In this document: in pieces, positions 1-7,363 of the stretch
Layout: each line of letters begins with the position of its first letter
Position numbering within the stretch: the stretch's first letter is position 1
Assembly: GCA_938091715.1 (NCBI GenBank)
Contig: CALKMT010000063.1
Location: forward strand, 1 to 18,364
Direction: 5' to 3'
DNA: 18,364 nucleotides
From: an uncultured Litorivicinus sp.
GTDB taxonomy: Bacteria; Pseudomonadota; Gammaproteobacteria; Pseudomonadales; Litorivicinaceae
The notes under the pieces: model-generated
Databases searched by the model: none
The model's input: only the letters and a program-made list of their open reading frames with translations
What the model was told of the DNA's origin: nothing
Program-made: the position numbers and the translations under genes

Positions 1-501
1 GAGACCCTGTGTTTTTATCAGACGGGCCTCGAGTGCCTGTGGATCACCATGGGCAAAGCGTCGCGAGGACTGGGCCAACTGCCCGGCTTGCAACAAGGAC
101 GCATGATTCAGCCGGTCCTGGTGAACGCTGGCCTGGGCTCCTAGGGTCGCCACTGACGCCAAATTGGCCAGATAGCCGGTCGCGAACAAGGCCACCGCAT
201 CCACGCCCAGCCAGTCGGCAATCGCCTGCTCCAAGCGCGCGTGCGCACCGGTGTGCCCGACGACCCAGTGGCTGGCGCCGCTGCCGACACCATAGCGCTG
301 GGCGCCCTCGGTCATCCACGCGACGTGCTGGGGGTCATTGGCCCAGCCTAGGTAATCGTTTGAGCTAAAGTTGATAACCCGCTGTCCATTGATCACGGCC
401 TGGACTTGTTGGGGCGTGCTGAGCTGCGTCACGGTGCGCAACAGATCTGCCGAGGCAGCCTCGGCGATCCGTGCCTCGGCCGCCGCTCGCCATTGACTCA
501 C
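1..501 (-). CDS. bioF: 8-amino-7-oxononanoate synthase, partial (C-terminus outside window)
   Basis: PLP-dependent enzyme that condenses pimeloyl-ACP/CoA with L-alanine to give 8-amino-7-oxononanoate (KAPA), the first ring-forming step of biotin synthesis in the cytosol. Only the first 167 residues are present; the frame stays open to the window edge. Visible family hallmarks are FSSNDYLGW near residue 47, YGVGSGASHWVVGH near residue 72 (the usual form is GSGGSRxxxG) and FATGYLANLAS near residue 107. Start is GTG at 501, overlapping the bioB stop in the four bases GTGA, so translation is probably coupled to bioB. The substitution in the GSG loop (ASHWVVGH) is a modest departure from the common GSRLVSG form. 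Assignment rests on motifs and the bioB neighbour and is secure; the downstream end and any further bio genes cannot be seen. Confidence 0.93.
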   Translation of the reverse strand, partial: MSQWRAAAEARIAEAASADLLRTVTQLSTPQQVQAVINGQRVINFSSNDYLGWANDPQHVAWMTEGAQRYGVGSGASHWVVGHTGAHARLEQAIADWLGVDAVALFATGYLANLASVATLGAQASVHQDRLNHASLLQAGQLAQSSRRFAHGDPQALEARLIKTQGL

Positions 502-1529
502 AGAGACATCGCGTCCTTGGCCAGCGAATCGACTTTCTGCTCCCAAGCAGACTTGGCCTGGGGCGTATAGGTTTTAACCGGATCGCCCTGCTGGGTCGTT
601 TGAATTCCCATGCGTTTAAACAGCGCTTGGTCTTGGTCGGTCTCGGGGTTGGGGGTGGTCAACAAGGTCTCGCCGTAAAACAGTGAGTTGGCGCCGGCCA
701 TAAAACACAGGGCCTGCATCTCATCGCTCATGATTTCCCGACCTGCACTTAAACGCACGACGCTGCGGGGCATGATGATACGCGCCGTCGCCACGGTCCG
801 GACAAAATCGATGGGGTCCAAGTCCTCGGCGTCTTCGAGCGGCGTTCCAGGCACTTTGACCAGTTGGTTAATCGGCACGCTGTCGGGATGCTCGGGCAAG
901 TTGGCCAGGCTTTGTAGCAAGCCGATACGGTCGTTTTGTGACTCGTCCAGGCCCAAAATCCCACCCGAACAGACCTTCATGCCGGCGTTGCGTACCTCGG
1001 CCAAGGTTTCCAGGCGATCGCCATAGGTGCGGGTGGTGATGATGTTGCCGTAATGCTCCGGCGAGGTATCCAGGTTGTGGTTGTAATAGTCCAACCCGGC
1101 TTCGGCCAAGGTGCCGGCCTGATCCGCATCCAGCATCCCCAGCGTCATACAGGTCTCGAGGCCAAGCGCTTTGACTTCACTGACCATGGCGGTCAGCACC
1201 GGCATGGCCTTGGCTGGCGGCTCGCGCCAGGCTGCCCCCATGCAAAATCGAGTGGCGCCGGATGCTTTGGCCGCCCGTGCCTGTTCAACTACCGCTTCGA
1301 TCGCGGCCAGCTTTTCCTTGTCCAAGCCGGTGTCATAGATCCCCGCCTGAGGGCAATAAGCACAGTCTTCTGGGCATGCCCCGGTCTTGATCGACATGAG
1401 TTGCGACACCTGGACTTGGTTGGCGTGATGATGCTCGCGATGCAGCGTCTGCGCCTGCATCAGCAGATCCATCAAGGGCTGCTCATAGATGGCGGCAATT
1501 TGGTCCCGAGTCCAGTCGTGTTTAATCAT
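498..1529 (-). CDS. bioB: Biotin synthase (radical SAM)
   Basis: Inserts sulfur into dethiobiotin to form biotin, using a [4Fe-4S] cluster with S-adenosylmethionine and a sacrificial [2Fe-2S] cluster. The 343-residue protein is full length for the family. The radical-SAM motif CPEDCAYC supplies Cys52, Cys56 and Cys59. The [2Fe-2S] ligands known from E. coli correspond to Cys96, Cys127, Cys187 and Arg259 (in VVRLSAGRE). YYNHNLDTSPE and NIITTRTYGDRL are also conserved. The ATG at 1529 is preceded by a strong ribosome-binding site, AAGGAGAT, five bases away. The gene leads a bioB-bioF operon and is divergent from a comF-like gene, a common arrangement in gammaproteobacteria. No palindromic BirA operator is evident at the promoter, so how it is controlled is unclear. 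Confidence 0.98.
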   Translation of the reverse strand: MIKHDWTRDQIAAIYEQPLMDLLMQAQTLHREHHHANQVQVSQLMSIKTGACPEDCAYCPQAGIYDTGLDKEKLAAIEAVVEQARAAKASGATRFCMGAAWREPPAKAMPVLTAMVSEVKALGLETCMTLGMLDADQAGTLAEAGLDYYNHNLDTSPEHYGNIITTRTYGDRLETLAEVRNAGMKVCSGGILGLDESQNDRIGLLQSLANLPEHPDSVPINQLVKVPGTPLEDAEDLDPIDFVRTVATARIIMPRSVVRLSAGREIMSDEMQALCFMAGANSLFYGETLLTTPNPETDQDQALFKRMGIQTTQQGDPVKTYTPQAKSAWEQKVDSLAKDAMSL

Positions 1530-1550
1530 GTCATCTCCTTGGTTGACGGC

Positions 1551-1578
1551 AGTGTAAGGCGGCTACGCCCCTCGTCAA
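1551..1578 (-). promoter_or_regulatory. Putative sigma-70 promoter of bioB
   Basis: On the minus strand a -35 element TTGACG (1573-1578) and a -10 element TACACT (1551-1556) are separated by 16 bases. Transcription would begin near 1544 and leave a very short leader that carries the AAGGAGAT ribosome-binding site. The fit is five of six at -35 and four of six at -10. This is a sequence match only. Confidence 0.5.
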
Positions 1579-1597
1579 GCTTCAGGCCGCCTGCAGA

Positions 1598-1624
1598 TTG
1601 ACGACTGATCAAAATTAATACAAT
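1598..1624 (+). promoter_or_regulatory. Possible promoter of the comF-like gene
   Basis: On the plus strand TTGACG (1598-1603) and TACAAT (1619-1624) lie 15 bases apart, in the only AT-rich part of the bioB/comF intergenic region. The spacing is short of the ideal 17, so the call is tentative. If used, transcription would start about 60 bases before the ATG at 1695. Confidence 0.35.
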
Positions 1625-1694
1625 CAGGCCGGATTATTCTGTGCGCCCCTAGCAGCGCATGCGCGATCAGGGCCGGGCACGGCACACTGGGCGA

Positions 1695-2285
1695 ATGCGA
1701 TTCATCGAGACCCACTGCGCCCTTTGCTTGGCGGAAACCCGTCAACGAGCACTGTGCCCCTTTTGCCAACGCCTGTGCCGCCAGGAGTTGGCCGAAACAC
1801 CGGCCTGGGAGAGTCCCCAGCCTTGGCCATTTTGGGCCCTGGGTACCTTTGATGGCCCACTAAAAGCCCTGACCTTACAACTGAAACACAGCCGCGACAC
1901 GGCCTTAGGCGAGTGGGCAGGCCAGGCCATGGCCCGCGCCGTGCAAACTCGAGCGCGGCCGGATGCCATTACCTGGGTCCCCGGCCAGTGGTGGAACCGC
2001 TGGCGACGTGCCGGCGATCCCACAGCGCACATTGCCATTGGCCTGGGACGGGCCCTAAATTTGCCGGTCCAGGGCTTGCTGCACCCCAAACTGGCATGGC
2101 ACGGCAAACACCGCAGCAAAGCACAACGGCGACCAGGGCGGTTTCACGCAAGTACAAAAGGGTGCCGGCGAGTTTGGCTGGTCGACGATGTGCTGGTGAC
2201 CGGCAACACACTGAACGGGGCCCTAGAGGCCTTGCAATCAAAAGGTCTGTTGGTCGAGGAAATCCTAGTGCTAGCAAAAGGTTGA
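1695..2285 (+). CDS. comF: ComF/GntX-family phosphoribosyltransferase-like protein
   Basis: Member of the ComF family, linked to DNA uptake and use in naturally competent bacteria (GntX in E. coli); the biochemical reaction is not settled. The 196-residue product opens with a four-cysteine zinc-ribbon-like module (C8-x2-C11 and C21-x2-C24). It ends with a phosphoribosyltransferase PRPP-binding motif, VDDVLVTGNTL, around residues 163-173. Start chosen at ATG 1695 because it places the first Cys pair close to the N-terminus, as in relatives; an in-frame ATG at 1659 would add 12 residues, and neither has a strong ribosome-binding site. The usual central RGFNQ motif is not recognisable: the equivalent stretch reads RWRRAGDPTAHIA. 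Location beside bioB is typical for comF. Confidence 0.85.
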   Translation: MRFIETHCALCLAETRQRALCPFCQRLCRQELAETPAWESPQPWPFWALGTFDGPLKALTLQLKHSRDTALGEWAGQAMARAVQTRARPDAITWVPGQWWNRWRRAGDPTAHIAIGLGRALNLPVQGLLHPKLAWHGKHRSKAQRRPGRFHASTKGCRRVWLVDDVLVTGNTLNGALEALQSKGLLVEEILVLAKG

Positions 2286-2354
2286 ACCTTCAGCCCAAGC
2301 AAGCCTGAAAACCCTGACTACACTGTACTCAGTTGATCGTAAATGAGGTGTGCC

Positions 2355-3632
2355 ATGCGTTTTGGCCGTACAAAAAAGTCGCCTGAAGTCGCAGGCATTC
2401 GCCAGTTTCAAACTCAAATTGAGCCCGAGCGTTTGCGCAACTTTGCCGGATTTACCGACCTGCCGGCGGATGACTTGGTGATGCTGGCGCAGTTTTTTGA
2501 TCTGGAGCATATGCGCCCGGGCTCCATTCTGTTTGATATTGGTGCTCAGGACAGCCGGGATTACCTGCTGCTCGAGGGGCAAATTGATCTGGTCGCAAGC
2601 GACGGGCGCCGCATCGAGATACCGGCGTCCTCGCCCCGAGCCACCCAGGCCATCGCCCGCCTGCGTCCACGCAAGTTCAAGGCCGAAGTGGTCTTGCCTT
2701 CGTTGTTGGTCAGCATCGAACACGGCCAGCTTGAGGCGCTGATGGAACAGATCCAAGTCAACGACGAGATCCGGGTTTTTAACATGCAAGACCCGCAACT
2801 GTCGCAATACCCCTTTTACCTCAACATGACCGCTGATCTGTCTGCCCGGCGTTTACGCTGGCACTACCCGACCGATGTTGGCAAGGGCCTGAAAACCTCG
2901 GCCGAATCCGCCTCGGATAACACGCTGGTGACGTTGATTATGGCGGACCCGTTGCTAGCCGCCCGGGCAATCCGCTGTGCACAACTGACCGATCCCAACA
3001 TTTCAGGTGAGCGGCGGGCCAAGGACGTTTTAAAGGCACTGCCGACAGACACCCTGCGCCAGTTGGTCCTGGCCCAGCCGGTGGCTGACTTTCAGCATCC
3101 CAAAATTGAGGCGGCCTGGCATCGCCACTGGGAGCAAGCACTGGAGCTCGCCTCAATGGTGCGCTCGCTCAGTGAAAAGACTCAAATCGGCCACCCAGAA
3201 GATCTTGAAATTCGCGTGATGTGGGCCGAGATGGGGCCGCTGATTTTGCTCGCCTATATCGATCAAGAGCCCGCACTGGCCCAGGACCCTGCGGCTATCG
3301 AACAGGCGATTGACGCCTGCGGACACGAAACCACGTTGATGTTGATTCGCGAGTGGAAGCTGGGACAATTAACCGCGAGCCTGGCCACCGCCCAGCCCGA
3401 TCACTCGGGGGATCATGATTTGGCCAGCGAAACCGACTTGGTCATCTTTGCCAAGATGCATCGCCGTTTGCTCGAGCAGACCGACTTGCCCAGCGACTGG
3501 CGACTGCACCCCAGTTTTTCTCGTGTCTCGGAGGTGCTACCCCTGTCCCCGGATTTCAGCATGGAATTGTTGGACCAGGCGCGTAACCGCACCGCCGGAC
3601 TCAGCCGCCCCTGGAGCCAGACCGCTTACTGA
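2355..3632 (+). CDS. Cyclic-nucleotide-binding-like plus HDOD-domain protein
   Basis: Predicted cytosolic signalling protein of 425 residues. Residues about 28-125 look like a cNMP-binding beta-roll, with PGSILFDIGAQDSRDYLLLEGQIDLV (here 54-80) matching the usual PGxxLFxxGxxxxxxYlllxGxv core. The phosphate-binding cassette (GE.A....R.A) that grips cyclic nucleotides is not visible; residues 85-110 are a charged, degenerate stretch. Residues about 160-345 resemble an HDOD domain: DPLLAARAIRCAQL, then HRHWEQALELASMVRSL and a late hydrophobic AEMGPLILLAYID block. Start at ATG 2355 is chosen for the GAGGT ribosome-binding site five bases before it, rather than ATG 2343. The last 32 bases overlap the convergent yfcH end. 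Ligand and partner are unknown. Regulatory role is inferred from domains only. Confidence 0.75.
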   Translation: MRFGRTKKSPEVAGIRQFQTQIEPERLRNFAGFTDLPADDLVMLAQFFDLEHMRPGSILFDIGAQDSRDYLLLEGQIDLVASDGRRIEIPASSPRATQAIARLRPRKFKAEVVLPSLLVSIEHGQLEALMEQIQVNDEIRVFNMQDPQLSQYPFYLNMTADLSARRLRWHYPTDVGKGLKTSAESASDNTLVTLIMADPLLAARAIRCAQLTDPNISGERRAKDVLKALPTDTLRQLVLAQPVADFQHPKIEAAWHRHWEQALELASMVRSLSEKTQIGHPEDLEIRVMWAEMGPLILLAYIDQEPALAQDPAAIEQAIDACGHETTLMLIREWKLGQLTASLATAQPDHSGDHDLASETDLVIFAKMHRRLLEQTDLPSDWRLHPSFSRVSEVLPLSPDFSMELLDQARNRTAGLSRPWSQTAY

Positions 3633-4488
3633 TTACGGCGGCCTGCATGGCCGATTGGATATCCGGATGATGGAAAGTAAATCCCTCTTGTTGGGCTCGG
3701 GCCGGCAGGGCCATTTGACCTGCCAATAACAGCTCCTCGGCCATCTGACCAAACACGCCACGCATCACCAGGCTAGGGGCGGGGATCACCGCCGGTCGCC
3801 GGACCGCTTTGCCTAACGCCAGTGCCATGTGTGCGTTGGTGACCGCCTCGGGCCCGGTGGCGTTATACACACCCGTCTGTTGGCGCTCGGACACCCAACG
3901 GATCATGGCCACCACATCGTCTAAATGAATCCAGCTGAATCCCTGTTGGCCCGAGCCGATCGGGCCACCGAGGCCCAGAGAGAAGGGCAACAAGGTGCGG
4001 TTTAAAAATCCACCGCCCCCCAACACGACTCCCAAACGCAGTACCGCGCAGGGCGCTTCGAAGCCCCCGGCGGCTTGCTCCCAGCGGGCACACAAGTCCG
4101 CGGCAAACCCACTGCCTTGCGCGCTTTGCTCGGTAACCTCGCCAGCTGAACCGTAATAGCCCACTGCCGACGCGCTGATGACATGCTGGACACCCACCTG
4201 ATTGGCCCGGGCGGCTAGCTCCTCGGTAACCCGAATACGGGAGTCCAAAAGCGCGGTTCGCCGGGCCGGAGACCAGCGTTTGTCCGCGATGCCCTCACCG
4301 GCCAAATTGAGAATTTGATCGACGTCCTCTGGCATCTGGTCAACCCGCTCGACCCATGTCACATTAGGGTCATGCTGAGCCGATATCCTGCGAGTCAATC
4401 CGGTCACCCGATGTCCGTCACCCAGCAGGTCGCGACAGACAGTGCTGCCGATAAATCCGCGGGCTCCGGTAATAAACCAATGCGCCAT
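3601..4488 (-). CDS. yfcH: TIGR01777-family NAD(P)-dependent epimerase (SDR39U1/YfcH type)
   Basis: Extended short-chain dehydrogenase/reductase family protein of 295 residues, the normal length. The N-terminal Rossmann motif is FITGARGFIG (residues 5-14). LNLAGEGIADKRW, VISASAVGYYG and FSWIHLDDVVAMI are signature blocks of the YfcH/SDR39U1 group, followed by the C-terminal DUF1731-like region (RRPAVIPAPSLVMRGVFG ... EELLLAGQ). The physiological substrate is not known; a nucleotide-sugar or related epimerase/reductase activity is inferred only from the fold. ATG at 4488 has a good TAGGAGA ribosome-binding site. Its start overlaps the start of the divergent slt gene by nine bases, and its end overlaps the convergent cNMP/HDOD gene by 32. 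Confidence 0.92.
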   Translation of the reverse strand: MAHWFITGARGFIGSTVCRDLLGDGHRVTGLTRRISAQHDPNVTWVERVDQMPEDVDQILNLAGEGIADKRWSPARRTALLDSRIRVTEELAARANQVGVQHVISASAVGYYGSAGEVTEQSAQGSGFAADLCARWEQAAGGFEAPCAVLRLGVVLGGGGFLNRTLLPFSLGLGGPIGSGQQGFSWIHLDDVVAMIRWVSERQQTGVYNATGPEAVTNAHMALALGKAVRRPAVIPAPSLVMRGVFGQMAEELLLAGQMALPARAQQEGFTFHHPDIQSAMQAAVISKRSGSRGG

Positions 4489-6312
4489 TTGTTTCTCCTA
4501 ATCGTTACCCTAACGGTGGGGCCGATCCCCCTGAATGCCAGTGCGTTGTCCAGTGACGCCATCCAATCCTTTCAACAGGCCTGGGCCGAGCTGGATGGAA
4601 ACGCCGATTCATGGGTGGTGCCCAGCCTGGCCGACTCGCCGCTGCAGATCGAATTGCACATCGAATCTCTGCGTCGTTCAAGCGAACTGCCCCCCGCCGA
4701 CATCCGCCAAGCGCTGCTGTCGGACTATGCCGCGCATGCCTCGGTGCAACGATTGCGCCGGCACTGGTTACAGCGGGCCTGGCAGGTCCAGAACTACCCG
4801 GCGGTGACCGCTCTGTATCGCCCAACGGATGGCCTCACAACACAGTGCACCTATCGCCTGGCACGGGCGGCTTTGGGCCGGATAAACACCAGCGCCCTGC
4901 ACAGCCTGTACGTGGCCGCTCCCAATCGCGGCGCCTGCGGAGACCTAATCGCAACGGCGGATGAACAGCAGTGGGTCGGCGCTTGGTCCAAAGCCGAGCG
5001 GATGAAACGCCTGTTAAAGCTTGGGCAGTACAACGAGGCGCAGGCGTTGGCCGACGCGCTAGGGCCACAAAACACTCGTCTGGCCGCAGATTGGATTCAA
5101 GCCAGACAAGACCCGGAAACCTACCTGGACCGCCAACCCGAGGGGCAGCATCGCAAGGCCGCCTTACGCCGACTGATCAGCAAGGCCCCTGACAGTGCCG
5201 GAGTTCGGTTGCAACCCGACGAACGGGATTTGCAAGAATGGCGCGCCGTACACCTGATTCTGGATCAGCATCCCAAGGTTGACTCGACCCTGGATGAATT
5301 GGCTCGGCCGCTGCAAACCCGATCGCTAAAAGAATGGGAAGCCCGCCACCTGTTGATACAAGAGGACTGGCCGCGCCTACTAAAACGAATCCAGGCATTC
5401 CCCCCTAGCCTGAAAGACGAATCGCTGTGGCGATACTGGAACGCCCACGCGCAAGAAAAAACCGGACAGCAAGCAGCGGCTCAACAGGCATTCCAAGCTT
5501 TGGCCCAACGCACAAGCTACTACGGATTTTTAGCCGCAGATCGTCTAGGTCGCGCCTATCGCTTGCCACGACCGCATCCGTCGGCCGCGAACGGATTGGG
5601 AAGGTTAACCCAACGATACGAGATCCAGATCGCTATGGATCTACTAACCGTTGGCCAAAACACCCTGGCCCGGCAACAGTGGCGCAGTGTTTGGCCGACA
5701 TTGACGGGGCCAGAAAAAAAGCTGGCTGCGGCGCTTGCCTTGCAACTGCAATGGCCAAACGAGGAAATCCGTGCGGCGGTCAACGCCGGGCTGGCCGATA
5801 CCCTGCATCTGTACCCCGATGCCCTGCGTCCAGTGATGCAGAATCGTCAGATTGACCCGGACTGGTTGCTGGGGCTGACCCGAACGGAAAGCCTGTTCCA
5901 ACCCGACGCAAAAAGTCGCGCCGGCGCCCTAGGCCTGATGCAGATTCTGCCCAGTACTGGCAAACGCCAGGCCAAAGTTTCAGGCGTGACTTGGCGGGGT
6001 GACGCGGGTCTGTTGGTGCCCGATGTCAATATCACCCTGGGCGCAGATTACTTGGCGGCCATGTTTAAGCAATTTGAGCAAAGCCCGGCCGCGGCTACCG
6101 CTGCCTATAACGCTGGGCCCAATGCAGTAAAACGCTGGCTGCCGGCCCAGGCGATCGACCCGGTGCTTTGGGTCGAGACCATTCCCTTCAAAGAGACCCG
6201 CAACTACGTCAAAAAAGTCCTGTTCGCGGCCACGCTATATAACCAAACGTGGGGGAAGCGGGACCGTTTACTTTCCGATAGGATGGCGCCGATCCCGATT
6301 CGGAACGACTAA
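4480..6312 (+). CDS. slt: Soluble lytic murein transglycosylase (Slt70-like)
   Basis: Periplasmic enzyme that cleaves the MurNAc-GlcNAc bond of peptidoglycan, forming 1,6-anhydro-muropeptides. The product of 610 residues (E. coli Slt70 is 645) begins with a signal peptide, MRHLFLLIVTLTVG, probably cut after the Ala-Ser-Ala around residue 22. A long alpha-helical ring domain (about 25-445) precedes the catalytic domain. There TRTESLFQPDAKS holds the likely catalytic Glu470, followed by GLMQILPSTG, AAYNAGPNAVKRW and ETIPFKETRNYVKKVL. ATG 4480 is chosen because the signal peptide follows at once; the open frame continues upstream inside antisense yfcH but that part looks non-coding. No clear ribosome-binding site precedes the start. 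It runs into a small membrane-protein gene two bases after its stop. Confidence 0.95.
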   Translation: MRHLFLLIVTLTVGPIPLNASALSSDAIQSFQQAWAELDGNADSWVVPSLADSPLQIELHIESLRRSSELPPADIRQALLSDYAAHASVQRLRRHWLQRAWQVQNYPAVTALYRPTDGLTTQCTYRLARAALGRINTSALHSLYVAAPNRGACGDLIATADEQQWVGAWSKAERMKRLLKLGQYNEAQALADALGPQNTRLAADWIQARQDPETYLDRQPEGQHRKAALRRLISKAPDSAGVRLQPDERDLQEWRAVHLILDQHPKVDSTLDELARPLQTRSLKEWEARHLLIQEDWPRLLKRIQAFPPSLKDESLWRYWNAHAQEKTGQQAAAQQAFQALAQRTSYYGFLAADRLGRAYRLPRPHPSAANGLGRLTQRYEIQIAMDLLTVGQNTLARQQWRSVWPTLTGPEKKLAAALALQLQWPNEEIRAAVNAGLADTLHLYPDALRPVMQNRQIDPDWLLGLTRTESLFQPDAKSRAGALGLMQILPSTGKRQAKVSGVTWRGDAGLLVPDVNITLGADYLAAMFKQFEQSPAAATAAYNAGPNAVKRWLPAQAIDPVLWVETIPFKETRNYVKKVLFAATLYNQTWGKRDRLLSDRMAPIPIRND

Positions 6313-6314
6313 CC

Positions 6315-6536
6315 ATGGATTTTTTGATTATTCACCGCACTGCGTTTTGGCTAGGTTTAGCCTTGATCGTCACGGCCGTTGTTATGAGCGCCCGGCGCAC
6401 CGGCAACTGGACTGGCGTGGTCAAATTCTGGCAAAAGCAGATGGAAATGAATGCAGGCGAATTCAAACTGCACCGCACCGGCCTGATTTTAATGATCGCC
6501 GGGGTGGTCCTCAGCCTTATTGATCAGTTGCTCTGA
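6315..6536 (+). CDS. Small two-helix membrane protein of unknown function
   Basis: Not recognised. It encodes 73 residues with two hydrophobic segments, about 8-25 (TAFWLGLALIVTAVVMSA) and 54-72 (RTGLILMIAGVVLSLIDQL), joined by a basic, polar loop containing WTGVVKFWQKQ. A hairpin in the inner membrane with both ends on the same side is the simplest reading. It starts at an ATG two bases after the slt stop, so it is very likely co-transcribed and translationally coupled with slt. Only the remnant GGAA lies upstream as a ribosome-binding site. Its last 13 bases overlap the convergent glpR end. It is probably real, given position, start and two clean helices, but the function is open. Confidence 0.72.
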   Translation: MDFLIIHRTAFWLGLALIVTAVVMSARRTGNWTGVVKFWQKQMEMNAGEFKLHRTGLILMIAGVVLSLIDQLL

Positions 6537-7270
6537 ATCCAACTGAGCTGGTCAAACCCGTCTAGATGCGCGGGTTTGGCAATGTCACTGACCACCTCAT
6601 TGATTTGCGCCAGATCGGCCACGCGGGTCATCGCCGTTCGCTGAAACTTGATGCCCTCGGCGACCAAAATACAGTGCCGGGCATTGGCCATGATGGCCTG
6701 CGCGATGCGGGCCTCTCGGTAATCGTGTTCCAGCAGCACGCCGTCCGTGCTGACTGCACTGATGCCCAGCACGGCGAAATCTAAACGAAATTGTTCAACA
6801 AAGTCTCGTGTCGCTTCGCCCACCACCCCGCCGTCTTCGCTGCGCACTTCGCCACCGGCAATGATCACCCGAGCATCTGAGCGGGCCGACAAAGTCGCTG
6901 CAACGTGGATGTTGTTGGTCACCACCTGCAGGCCGGTGCGCGCCAATAGCGCCTCGGCCACCGCTTCGTTGGTGGTGCCAATGTTGATGAACAGACTGGC
7001 CCCATCGGGAATCCGGGCCGCGGTTTGTGCCGCAATCGCACGTTTTGCCGCTCGGCCGGACTGCTTGCGACGGATGTATTCGCTGGTGTCGTTTTCCCCC
7101 AGCGGGGTCGCCCCGCCACGCACACGGGTCAACCACCCCAAATCGGCAAGTTTGGCTAAGTCCCGACGGGCGGTTTGCAGGGTCACGTCGAACTGCTGAG
7201 CGATGTCCTCAACGGATATAAACCCTTGGGCGCGGGCCGTCGCTAGAATTTTTTGATCACGGGGTGTCAT
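6524..7270 (-). CDS. glpR: DeoR-family repressor, glycerol-3-phosphate regulator
   Basis: Transcriptional repressor of 248 residues, normal length for the family. The N-terminal winged helix-turn-helix (about 5-57) contains DIAQQFDVTLQTARRDLAKL and the wing RVRGGA. The C-terminal effector domain carries INIGTTNEAVAEAL, VVTNNIHVA, IIAGGEVR and LGISAVSTDGVLLEHDYREA, all typical of the DeoR sensor fold that binds sugar phosphates. Divergence from glpD and GlpR-like half-sites between the two genes point to glycerol 3-phosphate as inducer and glpD as target; this is inference from context. The ATG at 7270 has only a weak ribosome-binding site. Its 3' end overlaps the small convergent membrane-protein gene by 13 bases. 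Confidence 0.9.
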   Translation of the reverse strand: MTPRDQKILATARAQGFISVEDIAQQFDVTLQTARRDLAKLADLGWLTRVRGGATPLGENDTSEYIRRKQSGRAAKRAIAAQTAARIPDGASLFINIGTTNEAVAEALLARTGLQVVTNNIHVAATLSARSDARVIIAGGEVRSEDGGVVGEATRDFVEQFRLDFAVLGISAVSTDGVLLEHDYREARIAQAIMANARHCILVAEGIKFQRTAMTRVADLAQINEVVSDIAKPAHLDGFDQLSWIQSN

Positions 7271-7310
7271 GCCAAGAGTGTACTAGGCGTCTTCGCACAA
7301 CGCTTTCCTT

Positions 7311-7359
7311 TTTGTTCGAAATCGTATAATTTTAGATTATTCGAACATAAACGAGCATA
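7311..7359 (+). promoter_or_regulatory. glpR/glpD control region: GlpR-like operator sites and glpD -10
   Basis: A perfect inverted repeat, TGTTCGAA (7313-7320) and TTCGAACA (7340-7347), matches GlpR half-sites known in E. coli (ATGTTCG / CGAACAT). A third half-site, AACGAGCATA, lies at 7350-7359. A site spanning 7311-7330 fits the 20-base E. coli GlpR consensus at roughly 16 positions and covers a perfect TATAAT (7325-7330), the likely glpD -10 box. The -35 is poor. Repressor binding here would block glpD and could also affect glpR. The half-site arrangement is not a standard tandem of complete 20-base operators. Confidence 0.65.
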
Positions 7360-7363
7360 TGCA

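Noticed and set aside
1053..1601. 182-codon plus-strand frame antisense to bioB
   Set aside because: It lies over strongly conserved bioB sequence and has no domain or ribosome-binding signal.
1655..1664. Ten-base palindrome GCGCATGCGC
   Set aside because: Such short GC-rich palindromes are common by chance, and no second copy or associated element was seen in the gap.
1530..1694. Search for a BirA or BioR operator in the bioB-comF gap
   Set aside because: No TTGTAAACC/GGTTTACAA palindrome and no TTATCTATAA-like box could be found. TTGTATT near 1618-1624 (minus strand) has no matching partner.
2282..2324. TTGAAC and TACACT as a promoter for the cNMP/HDOD gene
   Set aside because: The two elements are 31 bases apart, too far for a sigma-70 promoter; only the TACACT could be a -10, with no -35 partner.
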